From Eubacterium ramulus ATCC 29099 (GTDB taxonomy: Bacteria; Bacillota; Clostridia; Lachnospirales; Lachnospiraceae): a stretch of DNA of 51,856 nt. How positions within the stretch are numbered: the first letter of the stretch is position 1; the number at the start of each line of letters is the position of its first letter. A program made the translations under genes and the position numbers. The notes under the pieces are model-generated. The model made no database searches. It saw only the letters and a list, made by a program, of their open reading frames with translations, and was not told the DNA's origin. Positions 28,664 to 39,029 of the stretch are shown one piece after another. The stretch covers positions 77,833 through 129,688 of the forward strand of contig NZ_KI271089.1 in assembly GCF_000469345.1 (NCBI RefSeq). The letters run 5' to 3'.

Positions 28664-28753
28664 CACGGGATGCGTATCATGCAACACACAACATACACTT
28701 TTGCGCATTTTGGCTAATCTATGGGAAAATGTATTCGGAGGGAAATCGTATCG

Positions 28754-29635
28754 ATGCTTGCAAATTTTGAGAAAAGAGCTTACAACGGAACAGAACGGGT
28801 CTGGACCGGCCGCTATCGCAATCTGCACAATCTTCCACACTGGCATCTGGAGAACGAACTGATCTGTGTGGAGCAGGGGCAAGCCACCGTCTCCCATAAC
28901 CATCAGGAATATCTGCTGACCGAAGGCGATGCCATCTTTCTTGGCAGTGGTGAAATCCACTATATTAAAAGTGATCCGGATAGTATCACCGCCATCACAT
29001 TATTTGATGCCGCACTCACTGCAAGTCTGACCAACTGCTGCCAGCTCTGTTGTGCAAAATTATCCACTGACTATGATATTCTGCACGTGTTCTCGCAGAT
29101 TCAGGAAGAACTGCAGCAACGCAGACCGTTTTTCGAACAGCAGACCTGCCTGCTGCTCCTCCAGCTTATGATCCGGATCTTTCGGGAAGAGGCAACCGTA
29201 CCAATGACCGCCCAGCCGGAACATTCTTCCATCTCCAATTACAAAAATCTACTGACAGAAATCGAAAGGAATTACTGTTACATCACATTTTCGGATGCGG
29301 CTTCTTTCATGGGACTTTCCGAGCCTTATTTTTCGAGGTTTTTCCGCAAGATTTCCGGCATGACATTTTCCAGATATCTGAACACAGTGCGGCTGGAACA
29401 TGCCATCGCCATGCTGCAGGATCCCACACAGAAACTGTCTGTGACTGAAGTTGCCTCCCGATGTGGCTTTGACACGATCCGTCACTTTAACCGGGTATTC
29501 CGTGACATCACAGGCATGACGCCAAGGGAACTTCCCCAGAATTATGTACCGGACTTCAAACCGATCTGCCGGATTGAAGACGCATTTAATCCCACATTGC
29601 AAAGTTCGGAACTCTTGACGCAACCGCTGGAATAA
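28754..29635 (+). CDS. AraC-family transcriptional regulator
   Basis: A 293-residue regulator with an N-terminal cupin-type sugar-sensing domain (HLENELICVEQGQATVSHNHQEYLLTEGDAIFL region, about residues 25-75) and a C-terminal pair of helix-turn-helix motifs (about 190-280, FSDAASFMGLSEPYFSRFFRKISGMTFSRYL and VTEVASRCGFDTIRHFNRVFRDITGMTPREL). The ATG at 28754 follows CGGAGGG; an in-frame ATG 33 bp upstream lacks a site. Divergent from araBDA, so it probably controls arabinose use, in place of the GntR/LacI-type AraR common in Firmicutes. Confidence 0.9.
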   Translation: MLANFEKRAYNGTERVWTGRYRNLHNLPHWHLENELICVEQGQATVSHNHQEYLLTEGDAIFLGSGEIHYIKSDPDSITAITLFDAALTASLTNCCQLCCAKLSTDYDILHVFSQIQEELQQRRPFFEQQTCLLLLQLMIRIFREEATVPMTAQPEHSSISNYKNLLTEIERNYCYITFSDAASFMGLSEPYFSRFFRKISGMTFSRYLNTVRLEHAIAMLQDPTQKLSVTEVASRCGFDTIRHFNRVFRDITGMTPRELPQNYVPDFKPICRIEDAFNPTLQSSELLTQPLE

Positions 29636-29682
29636 GCTAAGCTATGTTTATGCAAAAGAAATAGAAATGGAGAATTTACGAT

Positions 29683-29949
29683 ATGAAAAAACTAAAACAG
29701 ATCACCGCTCTCATCGGTGTCATTGCCCTGGCCGGACTCTATGTATCCACGCTGGTACTGGCACTCATCGGCAGTGAGCAGTGCATCAATCTGCTGAAAG
29801 CAGCTGTCTATGCAACCATCGTTCTTCCGGTACTGCTCTGGGCATATTCCTTTATCTACCGTTTAATCAGAAAAGATACGAAGTATCATATGACATCAGA
29901 CGAACCCCATCCTGCTGATACAGATACAAAGAAACCAGCGGATAAATAA
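29683..29949 (+). CDS. Small membrane protein of unknown function
   Basis: An 88-residue protein with two predicted membrane helices (about 8-27 and 40-62) and a hydrophilic, Asp/Pro/Lys-rich C-terminal tail. Ribosome binding site ATGGAGAA lies ahead of the ATG. It follows the regulator by 47 bp and shares its strand, so co-transcription is likely. I do not recognise a characterised family; similar two-helix proteins occur in Lachnospiraceae. Confidence 0.75.
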   Translation: MKKLKQITALIGVIALAGLYVSTLVLALIGSEQCINLLKAAVYATIVLPVLLWAYSFIYRLIRKDTKYHMTSDEPHPADTDTKKPADK

Positions 29950-29964
29950 CACAAAAAAGCCAAT

Positions 29965-30036
29965 AAAAAGGGACAGGAAACAAAACAAACTTTGAGGAGA
30001 CACCTCATCCTCTATTTTGCTTCCTGTCTCTTTTTT
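29965..30036. terminator. Bidirectional terminator between convergent genes
   Basis: AAAAAGGGACAGGAA pairs with TTCCTGTCTCTTTTTT, with an inner GAGGAG/CTC stem. T runs are present on both strands; it separates the plus-strand membrane protein from the minus-strand DUF4340 gene. Confidence 0.85.
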
Positions 30037-30115
30037 GTATCCGGGAAATCCTGTTTTCTGCTTTTGAAATTTCATTATTTCAAAATTTCATATTCCTCTT
30101 TATTTCCTGTCCTTA

Positions 30116-30775
30116 CTACTCAACACCATCTATGGATATATCAGAACCATCACTGCTATTTTCACTGGTGTCATCACTTTGTACATCTGTCTGATCACCC
30201 GTCGTATTTTCTGTAGTATCTGTTGCATCTTCCGTTTCATCTACGGTCAAATCATCCACACTCTTATTCAGTGTTGTATTGACATAACTGCTTCCAACGA
30301 GATACACATTGGCATCATCACTGATCTGTACATATGTTCCGCCAATGATTGCATTTGTGCTGCCAAAAGTAAGTGTTTTTTCACTTCCATCAGCAAACGT
30401 AAGAATTGCCTGCATGGATGGCTCATCCAACCCGTACTGTGCGATATCTGCCGGGCTTTCTACGGTATTGTCCGCTGTCATACTTCCAAGAGAGGACAGC
30501 ATTGTTTTCATCTTGTCACCGTCAATAACTGCCGCCGTGTCCGACTCACAGTGCCATGTAGCATCGTTTTTTGTAAATGCCAGCCACTCACCATCTTTTT
30601 CGTAAGCAATTCCGGTAACATCATCTGAAGAAAACTGCAATGCGTAAACTTTCTCCGCCTCTTCCTTCTGTGCTTCTTTTTTGTCCTGCTTATTCTGATA
30701 CCCTCTCATACCGGCAGTGGCCGCCACAAAGGCAGCCAAGACCACCAATAAAAGGATCCATTGTTTTTTTCTCAT
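30116..30775 (-). CDS. DUF4340 lipoprotein-like/membrane-anchored protein of an ABC system
   Basis: A 219-residue protein with an N-terminal membrane anchor (RKKQWILLLVVLAAFVAATAGM) and an extracytoplasmic DUF4340 domain, ending in an Asp/Thr/Ser-rich acidic tail. DUF4340 proteins regularly accompany Gld-like ABC transporters, as here, where the fused permease gene ends 22 bp upstream. ATG 30775 is the likely start; ten further codons upstream are open. Role in the transporter complex is unknown. Confidence 0.85.
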   Translation of the reverse strand: MRKKQWILLLVVLAAFVAATAGMRGYQNKQDKKEAQKEEAEKVYALQFSSDDVTGIAYEKDGEWLAFTKNDATWHCESDTAAVIDGDKMKTMLSSLGSMTADNTVESPADIAQYGLDEPSMQAILTFADGSEKTLTFGSTNAIIGGTYVQISDDANVYLVGSSYVNTTLNKSVDDLTVDETEDATDTTENTTGDQTDVQSDDTSENSSDGSDISIDGVE

Positions 30776-30797
30776 AAAACAGTCCGTTCCTTTCCTA

Positions 30798-32900
30798 TTA
30801 TGCACGCCGTCTGCGATACCAGATTACAATACCTGCTACAATCAATACGATTGGAAGCACCATAACCAGCAATGTTTCACTCATGATCGCAACGGACTGG
30901 TTTACAGACAGATTCGAATAGGTATACTGTTTTGCATCAATAGAAACTGCGGATTCTGCAGCAGATGTACCACTGAAAATGCCTTTGAACAGTGCAAGAT
31001 TCTGTCCGGCAACGACGGAATCCGCATCCTGGGTGAATACCAGAGAAGATCCCACGATGGTAATATCTGCTCCTGTCTCACTATCAGTCACGTTCGCTGC
31101 CAATGTAAACTGACCACTCTGATCTGTTGCTTCTTTTTCAATGGAACGGATATTCGCCACGTCCGTTTTGATATAGGCACTGTCAGAAGATGTCAGCAAA
31201 TCTGTCCACTCCAATGTATCCGGATGCTCTCCGGTATTGCTCAATGCCTGTGCATAGGGCAGAAATACATATTTGTCTACTTTTGAAGTCTGTGTTGCAC
31301 TCTTGACATCCGGCAGCAAATAGAACGGATACTGATAATAGTGTGTATTGTCAGAATCCATTACCATTCCGCTTGTTACACTGATATCATAAGCAGCCAG
31401 AACGCTGTCAAAATTCGGTGTATCTGCTGTTTTATTATAAGCTGTCGTAATCACTGCTTTACCGCCTCCAGCCAGATAAGCACTGATTTTTGCTGCATCA
31501 TCTGCGGAAAAATCCGCTGTCGGTCCGTTGATAATGATTCCTTCTGCATCATCCGGAACTGCATCCTGCTGCAATAATGTCAGTTCTTCCACCGAAATAT
31601 TCATTTTCTCCAGGGCAGACTGAAAACTGCTGTCCAGCGAAGACTCCCCGTGACCGGTGATCACATACACCTTCGGTTGATTATCACTGGTGACATAACT
31701 AATGGCACTCGTCAGCTGACCTTCTCCATCGTAAGCAGATTTTGTCTGCGTGTAAGTAGAATAATCCACGGAATACTCATACAGATCGCTGGCATCTATT
31801 ACCTTCGATTTTTCTCCGCTGACTGCAATGATACTTCCATCTGATGGTGCAGAATCTGTATAAGAAGAATAGAAATTCGGTGAAACTGCAGGATCTACAT
31901 ACTCCACTTTAATATGGGAAGATTCATCTTCATAGTTTTCCAGTGTACGAACCACGGTATCATCCGCACTGTTCTCTGCTGAAAGTACATACAATGTCAC
32001 ATCCTGTTTCAGATTGTTTATCAGTTTTACACTGTCATCCGTCAGTGTATACAGATTCTGTGTGGTCAGATCCACACTTTTTACTTTTTCCGGAAGCTGT
32101 CCGGCAAATACATTTACTGCTACTGCAACGGCAATTCCGATCACTACAAAACTGGAATTAAATACACCACGACGGATCTTCTTTGCGCTTACAGACCAGC
32201 GATGCTTCTGTACCACCTGACAGGTCAGGAACAGAAACAGCAACGTACCACTGACATAGTAAATAATTCCGGCCACATCCAGCATACCGTTACTGAAATT
32301 ATTCAGTGCACTGGAAGTAGACAGACAGTTCAGCACTTTCGTCAGTGTATTTCCACTGGAGGAAATAATGCTTGTGATTCCCTCCATCATATAGCCGATA
32401 AACAGTAACGCAAAAGATAATACTGCTGCAATCACCTGACTCTCTGTCAAAGAAGAGACAAAGACACAGATGGAGATGGACAGGCAGCCGTACAGCCACA
32501 GACCGAGGATGGCAGCATAGCTCTCCGCCATCGGTATGCTGCCAAACCGAGACAGCAGCAACGGGCACAGACAGATAGCTCCGACTACGATAGAAAACAC
32601 CAGTACCAGAGCCAGAAACTTACCGAGAATTACTTTCGGAACAGAAACCGGTGATGTATACAGCAACTGATCTGTTTTCGTCCTGCGATCATCTGACATG
32701 CTGCGCATTGCCAGGATTGGAATAATGATCAGCAATACAAATGCCACATTATTCAGGGAATAGGAAAGATACGGTGTTCCGTAAATCAGGTTGTTAGCTA
32801 CAAAATATAAATTAAACACAAAGAAAAATGCTGCCATGAAAATCCATCCGATCACGGATGTAAAGTATGCCTTCAGCTCTCTTTTTAATATTGCGATCAT
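30798..32900 (-). CDS. Fused ABC-2 permease and GldG-like auxiliary protein
   Basis: A 700-residue protein. Residues 1-about 240 form an ABC-2 type permease with six helices (GldF-like, with MRSMSDDRRTKTDQLLYTSPVS). A second part begins with a helix and the KVKSVDLTTQNLYTLTDDSVKLINNL segment typical of GldG/ABC_transp_aux, followed by an extracytoplasmic alpha/beta domain with VYVITGHGESSLDSSF, and it ends in a C-terminal helix with RRRR. In Bacteroidota GldF and GldG are separate; the fusion is common in Clostridia. It overlaps the ATPase gene by 4 bp. The transported substrate is unknown; gliding is not implied. Confidence 0.88.
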   Translation of the reverse strand: MIAILKRELKAYFTSVIGWIFMAAFFFVFNLYFVANNLIYGTPYLSYSLNNVAFVLLIIIPILAMRSMSDDRRTKTDQLLYTSPVSVPKVILGKFLALVLVFSIVVGAICLCPLLLSRFGSIPMAESYAAILGLWLYGCLSISICVFVSSLTESQVIAAVLSFALLFIGYMMEGITSIISSSGNTLTKVLNCLSTSSALNNFSNGMLDVAGIIYYVSGTLLFLFLTCQVVQKHRWSVSAKKIRRGVFNSSFVVIGIAVAVAVNVFAGQLPEKVKSVDLTTQNLYTLTDDSVKLINNLKQDVTLYVLSAENSADDTVVRTLENYEDESSHIKVEYVDPAVSPNFYSSYTDSAPSDGSIIAVSGEKSKVIDASDLYEYSVDYSTYTQTKSAYDGEGQLTSAISYVTSDNQPKVYVITGHGESSLDSSFQSALEKMNISVEELTLLQQDAVPDDAEGIIINGPTADFSADDAAKISAYLAGGGKAVITTAYNKTADTPNFDSVLAAYDISVTSGMVMDSDNTHYYQYPFYLLPDVKSATQTSKVDKYVFLPYAQALSNTGEHPDTLEWTDLLTSSDSAYIKTDVANIRSIEKEATDQSGQFTLAANVTDSETGADITIVGSSLVFTQDADSVVAGQNLALFKGIFSGTSAAESAVSIDAKQYTYSNLSVNQSVAIMSETLLVMVLPIVLIVAGIVIWYRRRRA

Positions 32901-33928
32901 GCCTCACGCACCTCCTCATTTCCAGTCAGCTCCAGGAATACATCTTCCAGTGTCTTCGTATTAACTTTTTGTTCCAACAATACCACATCATGTTCCACGC
33001 AATAACGGAATACCGTCTCGCGCAGATCACAGTTTTCTCCGGCAATAAGAGAAAGATGAAATTCTGCTGCTTCGTCGTTCCTTTCTCCGGCATCAGAATC
33101 CGAGGTTTCTGCCGCATCTGTTAGATCATTTTCCGAAGACTCCGCAGATTCCTCCGGAACTTCCCGGACGATCCTACACTCCTGCACACCATCCAGTGTA
33201 TGAAGTTCTTCCAGCTGTTCTTTCGTGCCACGCACTACCACGTCCAGCTGCTGGGCACCGCTCATACGGCTTTCCAGATGTTCCATAGAATCGCTGGCAA
33301 CCAAGGCTCCTTTTGAAATAATAAACACATGATCGCACACGGCACTGATCTCCTGCAAAATATGGGAACTCAGAATTACAGTATGTTTTTCTTTCAAAGA
33401 GCGGATCAGATCGCGAATCTCAATAATCTGCTTCGGATCCAGTCCCACCGTCGGCTCATCCAAAATAATGATCTCAGGCATGCCGAGTAATGCCTGTGCT
33501 AACCCCACACGCTGACGGTATCCTTTGGACAGATTCCGGATCAGACGGTCTTTCATTTCATGCAGTTTTGTCAGATCCATCACCTGACTGATATCTGCAT
33601 TGCGGGTATGTGAATCCAGTTTTTTCAGTTCTGCCACAAATTTCAGATATTCCAGAACCTTCATATCTCCGTATACCGGTGGAATCTCCGGCAGATAACC
33701 GATACATTTTTTTGCCTCCTCCGGATTTTTATTAATATCATATCCGTTGATTTTTACCTCACCGGACGATGCGCCAATGTAACCGGTAATGATATTCATG
33801 GTTGTGGACTTTCCAGCCCCGTTTGGTCCGAGAAAACCGTAGATATTACCCGGTTCCAACGTCAGACTCAGATCATTTACCGCCACATTGGCGCCATATT
33901 TTTTTGTAAGATGACTGATTTCAATCAA
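32897..33928 (-). CDS. ABC transporter ATP-binding protein (GldA-like)
   Basis: A 343-residue ATPase partner of the downstream permease. Seen: Walker A GPNGAGKSTTMNIITG, signature LSKGYRQRVGLAQALLG, Walker B IIILDEPTVGLDP, and the H-loop ILSSHIL. Between about 258 and 295 there is a low-complexity acidic Ser/Glu/Asp stretch that looks like an insertion in the C-terminal domain, followed by a normal end. First gene of the three-gene operon. Confidence 0.92.
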   Translation of the reverse strand: MIEISHLTKKYGANVAVNDLSLTLEPGNIYGFLGPNGAGKSTTMNIITGYIGASSGEVKINGYDINKNPEEAKKCIGYLPEIPPVYGDMKVLEYLKFVAELKKLDSHTRNADISQVMDLTKLHEMKDRLIRNLSKGYRQRVGLAQALLGMPEIIILDEPTVGLDPKQIIEIRDLIRSLKEKHTVILSSHILQEISAVCDHVFIISKGALVASDSMEHLESRMSGAQQLDVVVRGTKEQLEELHTLDGVQECRIVREVPEESAESSENDLTDAAETSDSDAGERNDEAAEFHLSLIAGENCDLRETVFRYCVEHDVVLLEQKVNTKTLEDVFLELTGNEEVREA

Positions 33929-34024
33929 AACACTTCCTCCTTCAATCCAAAATCACTTATGGAGTAAGTGTACAGAAAAAATGTGTTGAATATTCGTAAA
34001 ATATGTGACTAATATGTGTTTTTC

Positions 34025-37000
34025 TTACGCTTCTTCTTTTTTCACTTTTTTCTTTTTCTTCCAGATAACAAAACCGATCACACCGGCTGCTGCCGCGCAG
34101 CATACAAGAATGACACCGTAGAATAACGGTTTGTTTGCGAAGAAAATAATCATTTTACTGGTAGATACCGTTACATTGTCAAATGTTTGATTATATGTAT
34201 TGGTACTTCCATCTTCTTTTACCGCATGATCACTGCAGGAAACAGTTACCTGCTGTTCCAATCCTTCCGGGATTTCAAAGCTGATCCTTCCATCATGCTC
34301 TGCCAGATATGTTTCCAACTCGTCTCCTTCCAATGTAATCAGCGTTTCTTTCTGTTCGCCTTTTTTATCCGTCACTACTGCCTGGAACGTTTTTAATTTT
34401 CCGCCGTCGTCCGTCGGGACAGCCGTTACCGTCTGTTCCTGTGCCTCGTAACGTCCACCGCTCTCCAGTCCGCTGAATACAACTACCGGAGCCGTCTGAT
34501 CTACCACAAAGGCCAGCTTCAGATTTTTTACGTCGCTGTAAGCAGCAGTATCTGTCTTGTCCACAGATTCAACCACCAGATGATATTCTCCTTCCTCAGC
34601 AAACAGTTCCTTCTTCACAGAGTAGGTTCTGACACTCCATGTACCATCTGCCGATGTCACGCTTGTGGTATAATCAGTCCCCTCTGTCAGTACTTTTCCG
34701 TTCATTTTTACTGCATAATGTTCAATCGGATTGGTATTGATTTCCTCGATCACAACATCCTGCAGAACCTGATAGACATAATACTGATCCAGTAAATCGG
34801 CAGTATCTTCGTCTACCCGGAATGTGGAACCGTTTCTGTTTACAGAAAATGTCACCGTCTCGTATTCCTGTTCATCTTCCAGTGTCATCCGATCATATTC
34901 CTGATCCGCCATATCTTTTGCTTTACAGGACAACGTGTAGATACCATCGGCTTCCAGATTTTCTACCTGAATCTGATAAGACTGCTGATTCTCTGTCATT
35001 TCCGGAGCCGGAAGTTCGACTTCCTGTGTTGTATAGTTTCCACTCTCATCACAGGTTACAGCTGTCAGAACCGGGACAATATCGCCTGCCAGCAGATTGT
35101 CTGCGCTGTCGCTGACCGTCAGTGTAAATCCATACGGTTCTTCTTTATTTGCTGAATCTGCCTGCAGTCCGGATACATAAATACCCGGATGCTGTGTGTC
35201 GATGGTCAGCTGTCCGGATGTATAGGACTCCATACGGTTTCCGGATCGGTCTGTATAATTTACTGTGAGCAGATAATCTCCGTCCTCACTCAGGCGGAAG
35301 GTTCTGGTATGGACATCTGCGCTGTTCTCTGTCCAGTTTGCATTGATACCATATCCACTCTGACCGTCTTTTGCTACTGAGATCTGAACATCTTCCGCAT
35401 AGAAATTTGCCTCATGGATTTCAACCGTTGCATCGATATCGCCTGCATAATATGCAATTCCATTTACTTCCCGGACCGGATCATTATAAGTGACGGATAC
35501 TGTCGGAACGAGATTATCCACGACAATACGCTCACTGTCATTCAGCCCGGACTTATTATCGGAATAGTCATAGGCTTCAAAATCCACGGTTCCGTTAAAC
35601 TGATTCCTTCCCTGTAAGACATATTCTGGTATTGTAAATCTGGCTGTAAAAAGTCTGCCATTCTGTATGACTTCTGCTTTTTCGATCGCAGCCTCCAGCA
35701 ACTGTGCATTGACAGCACTGACACCACTTGCATTTCGATAATTATATACAAAATGTTCGATACCGGACGTTGCATCCTCACCGGCGATCGTAACCGTCAT
35801 CATCTGATTATAATAACGGAATGGTGTCACGCCTACCCGCTGTTGCTGCACACCTTCGCTGTATGAAATACTCAGATTATCCGGTACTGTCTGATCTACG
35901 GTAAACAGATCCGATATATAATCTGCCACTTCATTCAATGCAAGATCATGGTAGGAGATATCAAATGTATAATTTGCATCCACCGGATACGTGATGGTTG
36001 CTGTATAAACATCGCCGTCCTTCTTCCAGTTACCACGATTGGATAAATATGCCGCATAGTCTGCCACGGCAACGTTTCTGCCGGTTACATCAACAGCCGT
36101 CACTTCTGCTGCCACATCGTCTGCCCGGAAGTTATGCTCTGTAATCTGAATCGTTGCTGTCTGTGTGCGGTCAAAATACAGGCGTGATCCTTCTGTTCTT
36201 TTCACATCCTGATTGCCATAAGTCACATGGATGACAGGTGCTGTTGTGTCAATGACAATTTTTTCAGACCGATAGGAATGCATCTTATTATCGGAGCGAT
36301 CCGTATCATCCATGGTCACATAATAATCGCCATCTCCGCTCAATGTCATGGTTCCTGTCCATACATCCCCATTCTGGATCCACCGATCCGGTACCCGTTT
36401 TTCTCCATTCACGGCAATAATGACATCTTCTGTATAAAAATTGGCTTCCTCGATCCGGAAGGTCACAGTCACATCTCTATCATAATATAATACAGAATCT
36501 GTTCCTTCCTGTTCATACTGATAAGACGTTTTCTGCAATCCGGTTGCGGCATCAACCACCTGTTTTGCAGGTGAGTAAGATACCGTACGCTCCGGAGAGA
36601 TATTATCTACGATATTGATTCTCTGCGCATCCGCTTTTATCTCACTGGTATTACCGGCCATATCTGTTGCAGTGAAAGAAACGGCACCACGGAACTGCTC
36701 TGCATCTGTGGCTTTTAATGTAAAGCCTGCAACCGCCTGTTTTCCCCGTTTGCTGTAAGTAATCTGATCACGGGTAATTGTCTCCGTCCGCTCACTCACA
36801 TTTTTTGTCGTACTTGCACCATTTTCCCGTTTATAAGTCCAGGTAATATAGTCAATGCCGGACATTTCATCTTCCGCGGTCAACGTAACCGTTACCTGAT
36901 CTTTATAACTGAAATATCCAAAAGTAATTGCCTGTACAACTTTCTGCCAGGTATGAAGTTCCTCACTGTAAGTAATCTTCATTTTTTCCAGCGGTGCTTT

Positions 37001-39013
37001 TGTTGTATCAACGACAAATGCATCTGCATAATCCTCTTTCAATGCATGGCCTGCAAGATCCCGGCAGGCAAATGATACGTTGTAGAACGCATCCTGCTCA
37101 AAAGGAATCTTGGCATACCATACAGAAGGATCTTGCGGATCCTGTGTCCAGTCTGACCAGTTTTTCAACTCAGAATATGTATCATCAACTACATTTGCAT
37201 TTCCATTTTCCACAGTTTTCGGATCGATCACAGAATCTCCGTCTTTTGCAGTGATCTTCCAGTCCGTTTCAGACGGACGGAAATTGCGGTCTGTTACCTT
37301 AATGGTGGCCACTCTGCCTGCATTGTAATAATGCTGGTTCACGACGGTATTATTATCATAGGATACTTCTACCTCCGGATTTGTGGTGTCAATCGTAATA
37401 ATATTTGACTGATAAACCGCTTCTCCTTCTTTCTGTTCATACTCACCGGAAACATAATGCATCTTGTTGTCTGACCGGTCTTTATAGGAAATTCCAATCT
37501 GATAATCGCCATCTGTCAGCAGCTGAATAGCAAGAGATTCTTTATCATTTTCCTTATTTACAGTCCATTCAGAAATTTCACAGTCATTTGCTATCTTCTG
37601 TGCCTCTGCAACTGCACCATTCCAGATTTCTGTGCCATCTTTCCAAACCGTAAGAACGACATCTTCTGCCTCAAAGTTTGCTTCTGTCATATCTACGGAA
37701 GCAGTAACTGCACCATCATAGATAAATCTGGTATTTTCATCCACCTGTTCTTCCGGTACATCTGCACGTTCCTGTGACTCTTCTGTATCTTTCGTCACTT
37801 TTGCAACCAGACAACTGTCTCCCTGCGCTGTATAGGAAATTATAGCCTGCGGATTGCGATTATCTGCCACAACGGTCCTGTCATCCCAGTATTCCGTCAC
37901 ACGATTTGCCTGATCAACTGCTTTAAAAGACACATTTCCCCGGAATTGCGCCGGAATGCAGAATACATAACTTATGGAACCATCTTCGTTGTTCACTTTT
38001 TCGACTTTGTCTGATACCAGATCCACCTTTGTCCAGTCTTTTCCCTGGCTGGAAGTACTGATTACATTTGACTTATACTGATAATATAATTCTTTCAGAC
38101 CGGACATGGTATCTTTTGCTGTAAGTCTGACAGCAATTTCGTCTTTTCCATACAGCACAGAATCTTTCCATACAGCAGGTGCCTCTTCTGTCAGGTATTC
38201 CATCCGCAGATCTGTCGGATTTCCCTGATCAATCTTCAGATTGTAAATTGTGAGAACATCTGTAATACCGCCACTCTTTCTGTTTCTCAGATAATAAGAT
38301 ATCTCATTGTGGCCTTCTTCTGTACTGGAAATAGATGCTGACCAGTTCCGGCTCGATAAAGAATTTGTTCTGCTGATCAGATATCCATCCGGTGCCTGAA
38401 TCGTTACCGTATCTGTAAACCATGCAGCCGTAGAATCACCATGATAGGAAAATGGTAATGCGGTTCCATCTTCATTCACAGAATTCTGCGGTCCCTGCAG
38501 CCGGTATGTAACATCCGGTGCTTGCATATATGTAATCACAAGTGTGTAGCTCGCCTCACATTCGTTGTAGCACTCATCTGCCTCTTTTTTTGCCGTGACT
38601 GTAACACTTCCAGTCTTTCCATCAGAAAACGTCAGTGTTCCACTCTTCTCATCGATCTGTGCACCCAGAACATTATCTGTCAACCGATAAGTAACTGCTC
38701 CTGTTCCATATCCTTTTCCATCTGCCGCATCTTGGTTTTCCACAGCATTTGCTACCTGTCCATACGCTGTGGCACCATATTCCAGTTTTACCGTTTCTTC
38801 TGAAAATGCCAGACTCTGATCTGCTTTCAGCGTCTCGCTTTCATAAATTCCATCCGGCTCATCACCCGCAACTTCCGCAATACAGCAGTCCTCATATTCA
38901 TCCGATGCCGCCAGTACCTGTGACAAACTTCCCGGCAACAGTCCTGCAAACAGCATTACACTCAAAACAACAGCCAGAAACCTTTGTTTTCTTTGCAAAT
39001 TTTTCTTTTTCAT
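34025..39013 (-). CDS. Giant Ig-like-repeat cell-surface protein, membrane anchored
   Basis: A 1662-residue secreted protein. Seen: a signal peptide (MKKKNLQRKQRF then a hydrophobic stretch to VLAAS), one cadherin/Ig-like region, then several related composite modules marked by repeats of ANFYAEDV/HNFRADDV/RNFRPSE, GDYxVxxxDRSDNKM and IDTTxPxIxVxY, and a C-terminal helix (FYGVILVCCAAAAGVIGFVIW) followed by a Lys-rich cytoplasmic tail. There is no LPxTG, so it is held by the helix and not by sortase. ATG 39013 has AAAGGGA upstream; the eight codons before are unlikely. Probably an adhesin or stalk-like surface protein; last gene of the kinase operon. Confidence 0.87.
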   Translation of the reverse strand: MKKKNLQRKQRFLAVVLSVMLFAGLLPGSLSQVLAASDEYEDCCIAEVAGDEPDGIYESETLKADQSLAFSEETVKLEYGATAYGQVANAVENQDAADGKGYGTGAVTYRLTDNVLGAQIDEKSGTLTFSDGKTGSVTVTAKKEADECYNECEASYTLVITYMQAPDVTYRLQGPQNSVNEDGTALPFSYHGDSTAAWFTDTVTIQAPDGYLISRTNSLSSRNWSASISSTEEGHNEISYYLRNRKSGGITDVLTIYNLKIDQGNPTDLRMEYLTEEAPAVWKDSVLYGKDEIAVRLTAKDTMSGLKELYYQYKSNVISTSSQGKDWTKVDLVSDKVEKVNNEDGSISYVFCIPAQFRGNVSFKAVDQANRVTEYWDDRTVVADNRNPQAIISYTAQGDSCLVAKVTKDTEESQERADVPEEQVDENTRFIYDGAVTASVDMTEANFEAEDVVLTVWKDGTEIWNGAVAEAQKIANDCEISEWTVNKENDKESLAIQLLTDGDYQIGISYKDRSDNKMHYVSGEYEQKEGEAVYQSNIITIDTTNPEVEVSYDNNTVVNQHYYNAGRVATIKVTDRNFRPSETDWKITAKDGDSVIDPKTVENGNANVVDDTYSELKNWSDWTQDPQDPSVWYAKIPFEQDAFYNVSFACRDLAGHALKEDYADAFVVDTTKAPLEKMKITYSEELHTWQKVVQAITFGYFSYKDQVTVTLTAEDEMSGIDYITWTYKRENGASTTKNVSERTETITRDQITYSKRGKQAVAGFTLKATDAEQFRGAVSFTATDMAGNTSEIKADAQRINIVDNISPERTVSYSPAKQVVDAATGLQKTSYQYEQEGTDSVLYYDRDVTVTFRIEEANFYTEDVIIAVNGEKRVPDRWIQNGDVWTGTMTLSGDGDYYVTMDDTDRSDNKMHSYRSEKIVIDTTAPVIHVTYGNQDVKRTEGSRLYFDRTQTATIQITEHNFRADDVAAEVTAVDVTGRNVAVADYAAYLSNRGNWKKDGDVYTATITYPVDANYTFDISYHDLALNEVADYISDLFTVDQTVPDNLSISYSEGVQQQRVGVTPFRYYNQMMTVTIAGEDATSGIEHFVYNYRNASGVSAVNAQLLEAAIEKAEVIQNGRLFTARFTIPEYVLQGRNQFNGTVDFEAYDYSDNKSGLNDSERIVVDNLVPTVSVTYNDPVREVNGIAYYAGDIDATVEIHEANFYAEDVQISVAKDGQSGYGINANWTENSADVHTRTFRLSEDGDYLLTVNYTDRSGNRMESYTSGQLTIDTQHPGIYVSGLQADSANKEEPYGFTLTVSDSADNLLAGDIVPVLTAVTCDESGNYTTQEVELPAPEMTENQQSYQIQVENLEADGIYTLSCKAKDMADQEYDRMTLEDEQEYETVTFSVNRNGSTFRVDEDTADLLDQYYVYQVLQDVVIEEINTNPIEHYAVKMNGKVLTEGTDYTTSVTSADGTWSVRTYSVKKELFAEEGEYHLVVESVDKTDTAAYSDVKNLKLAFVVDQTAPVVVFSGLESGGRYEAQEQTVTAVPTDDGGKLKTFQAVVTDKKGEQKETLITLEGDELETYLAEHDGRISFEIPEGLEQQVTVSCSDHAVKEDGSTNTYNQTFDNVTVSTSKMIIFFANKPLFYGVILVCCAAAAGVIGFVIWKKKKKVKKEEA

Positions 39014-39029
39014 GGTATCCCTTTCCCTT

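Noticed and set aside
30798-33928. Gliding motility apparatus
   Set aside because: Only Gld-like ABC components are present; such systems occur in many non-gliding bacteria.
34025-39013. Sortase-anchored surface protein served by the class B sortase
   Set aside because: The C-terminus has a membrane helix and Lys-rich tail but no LPxTG or NPxTG motif before it.
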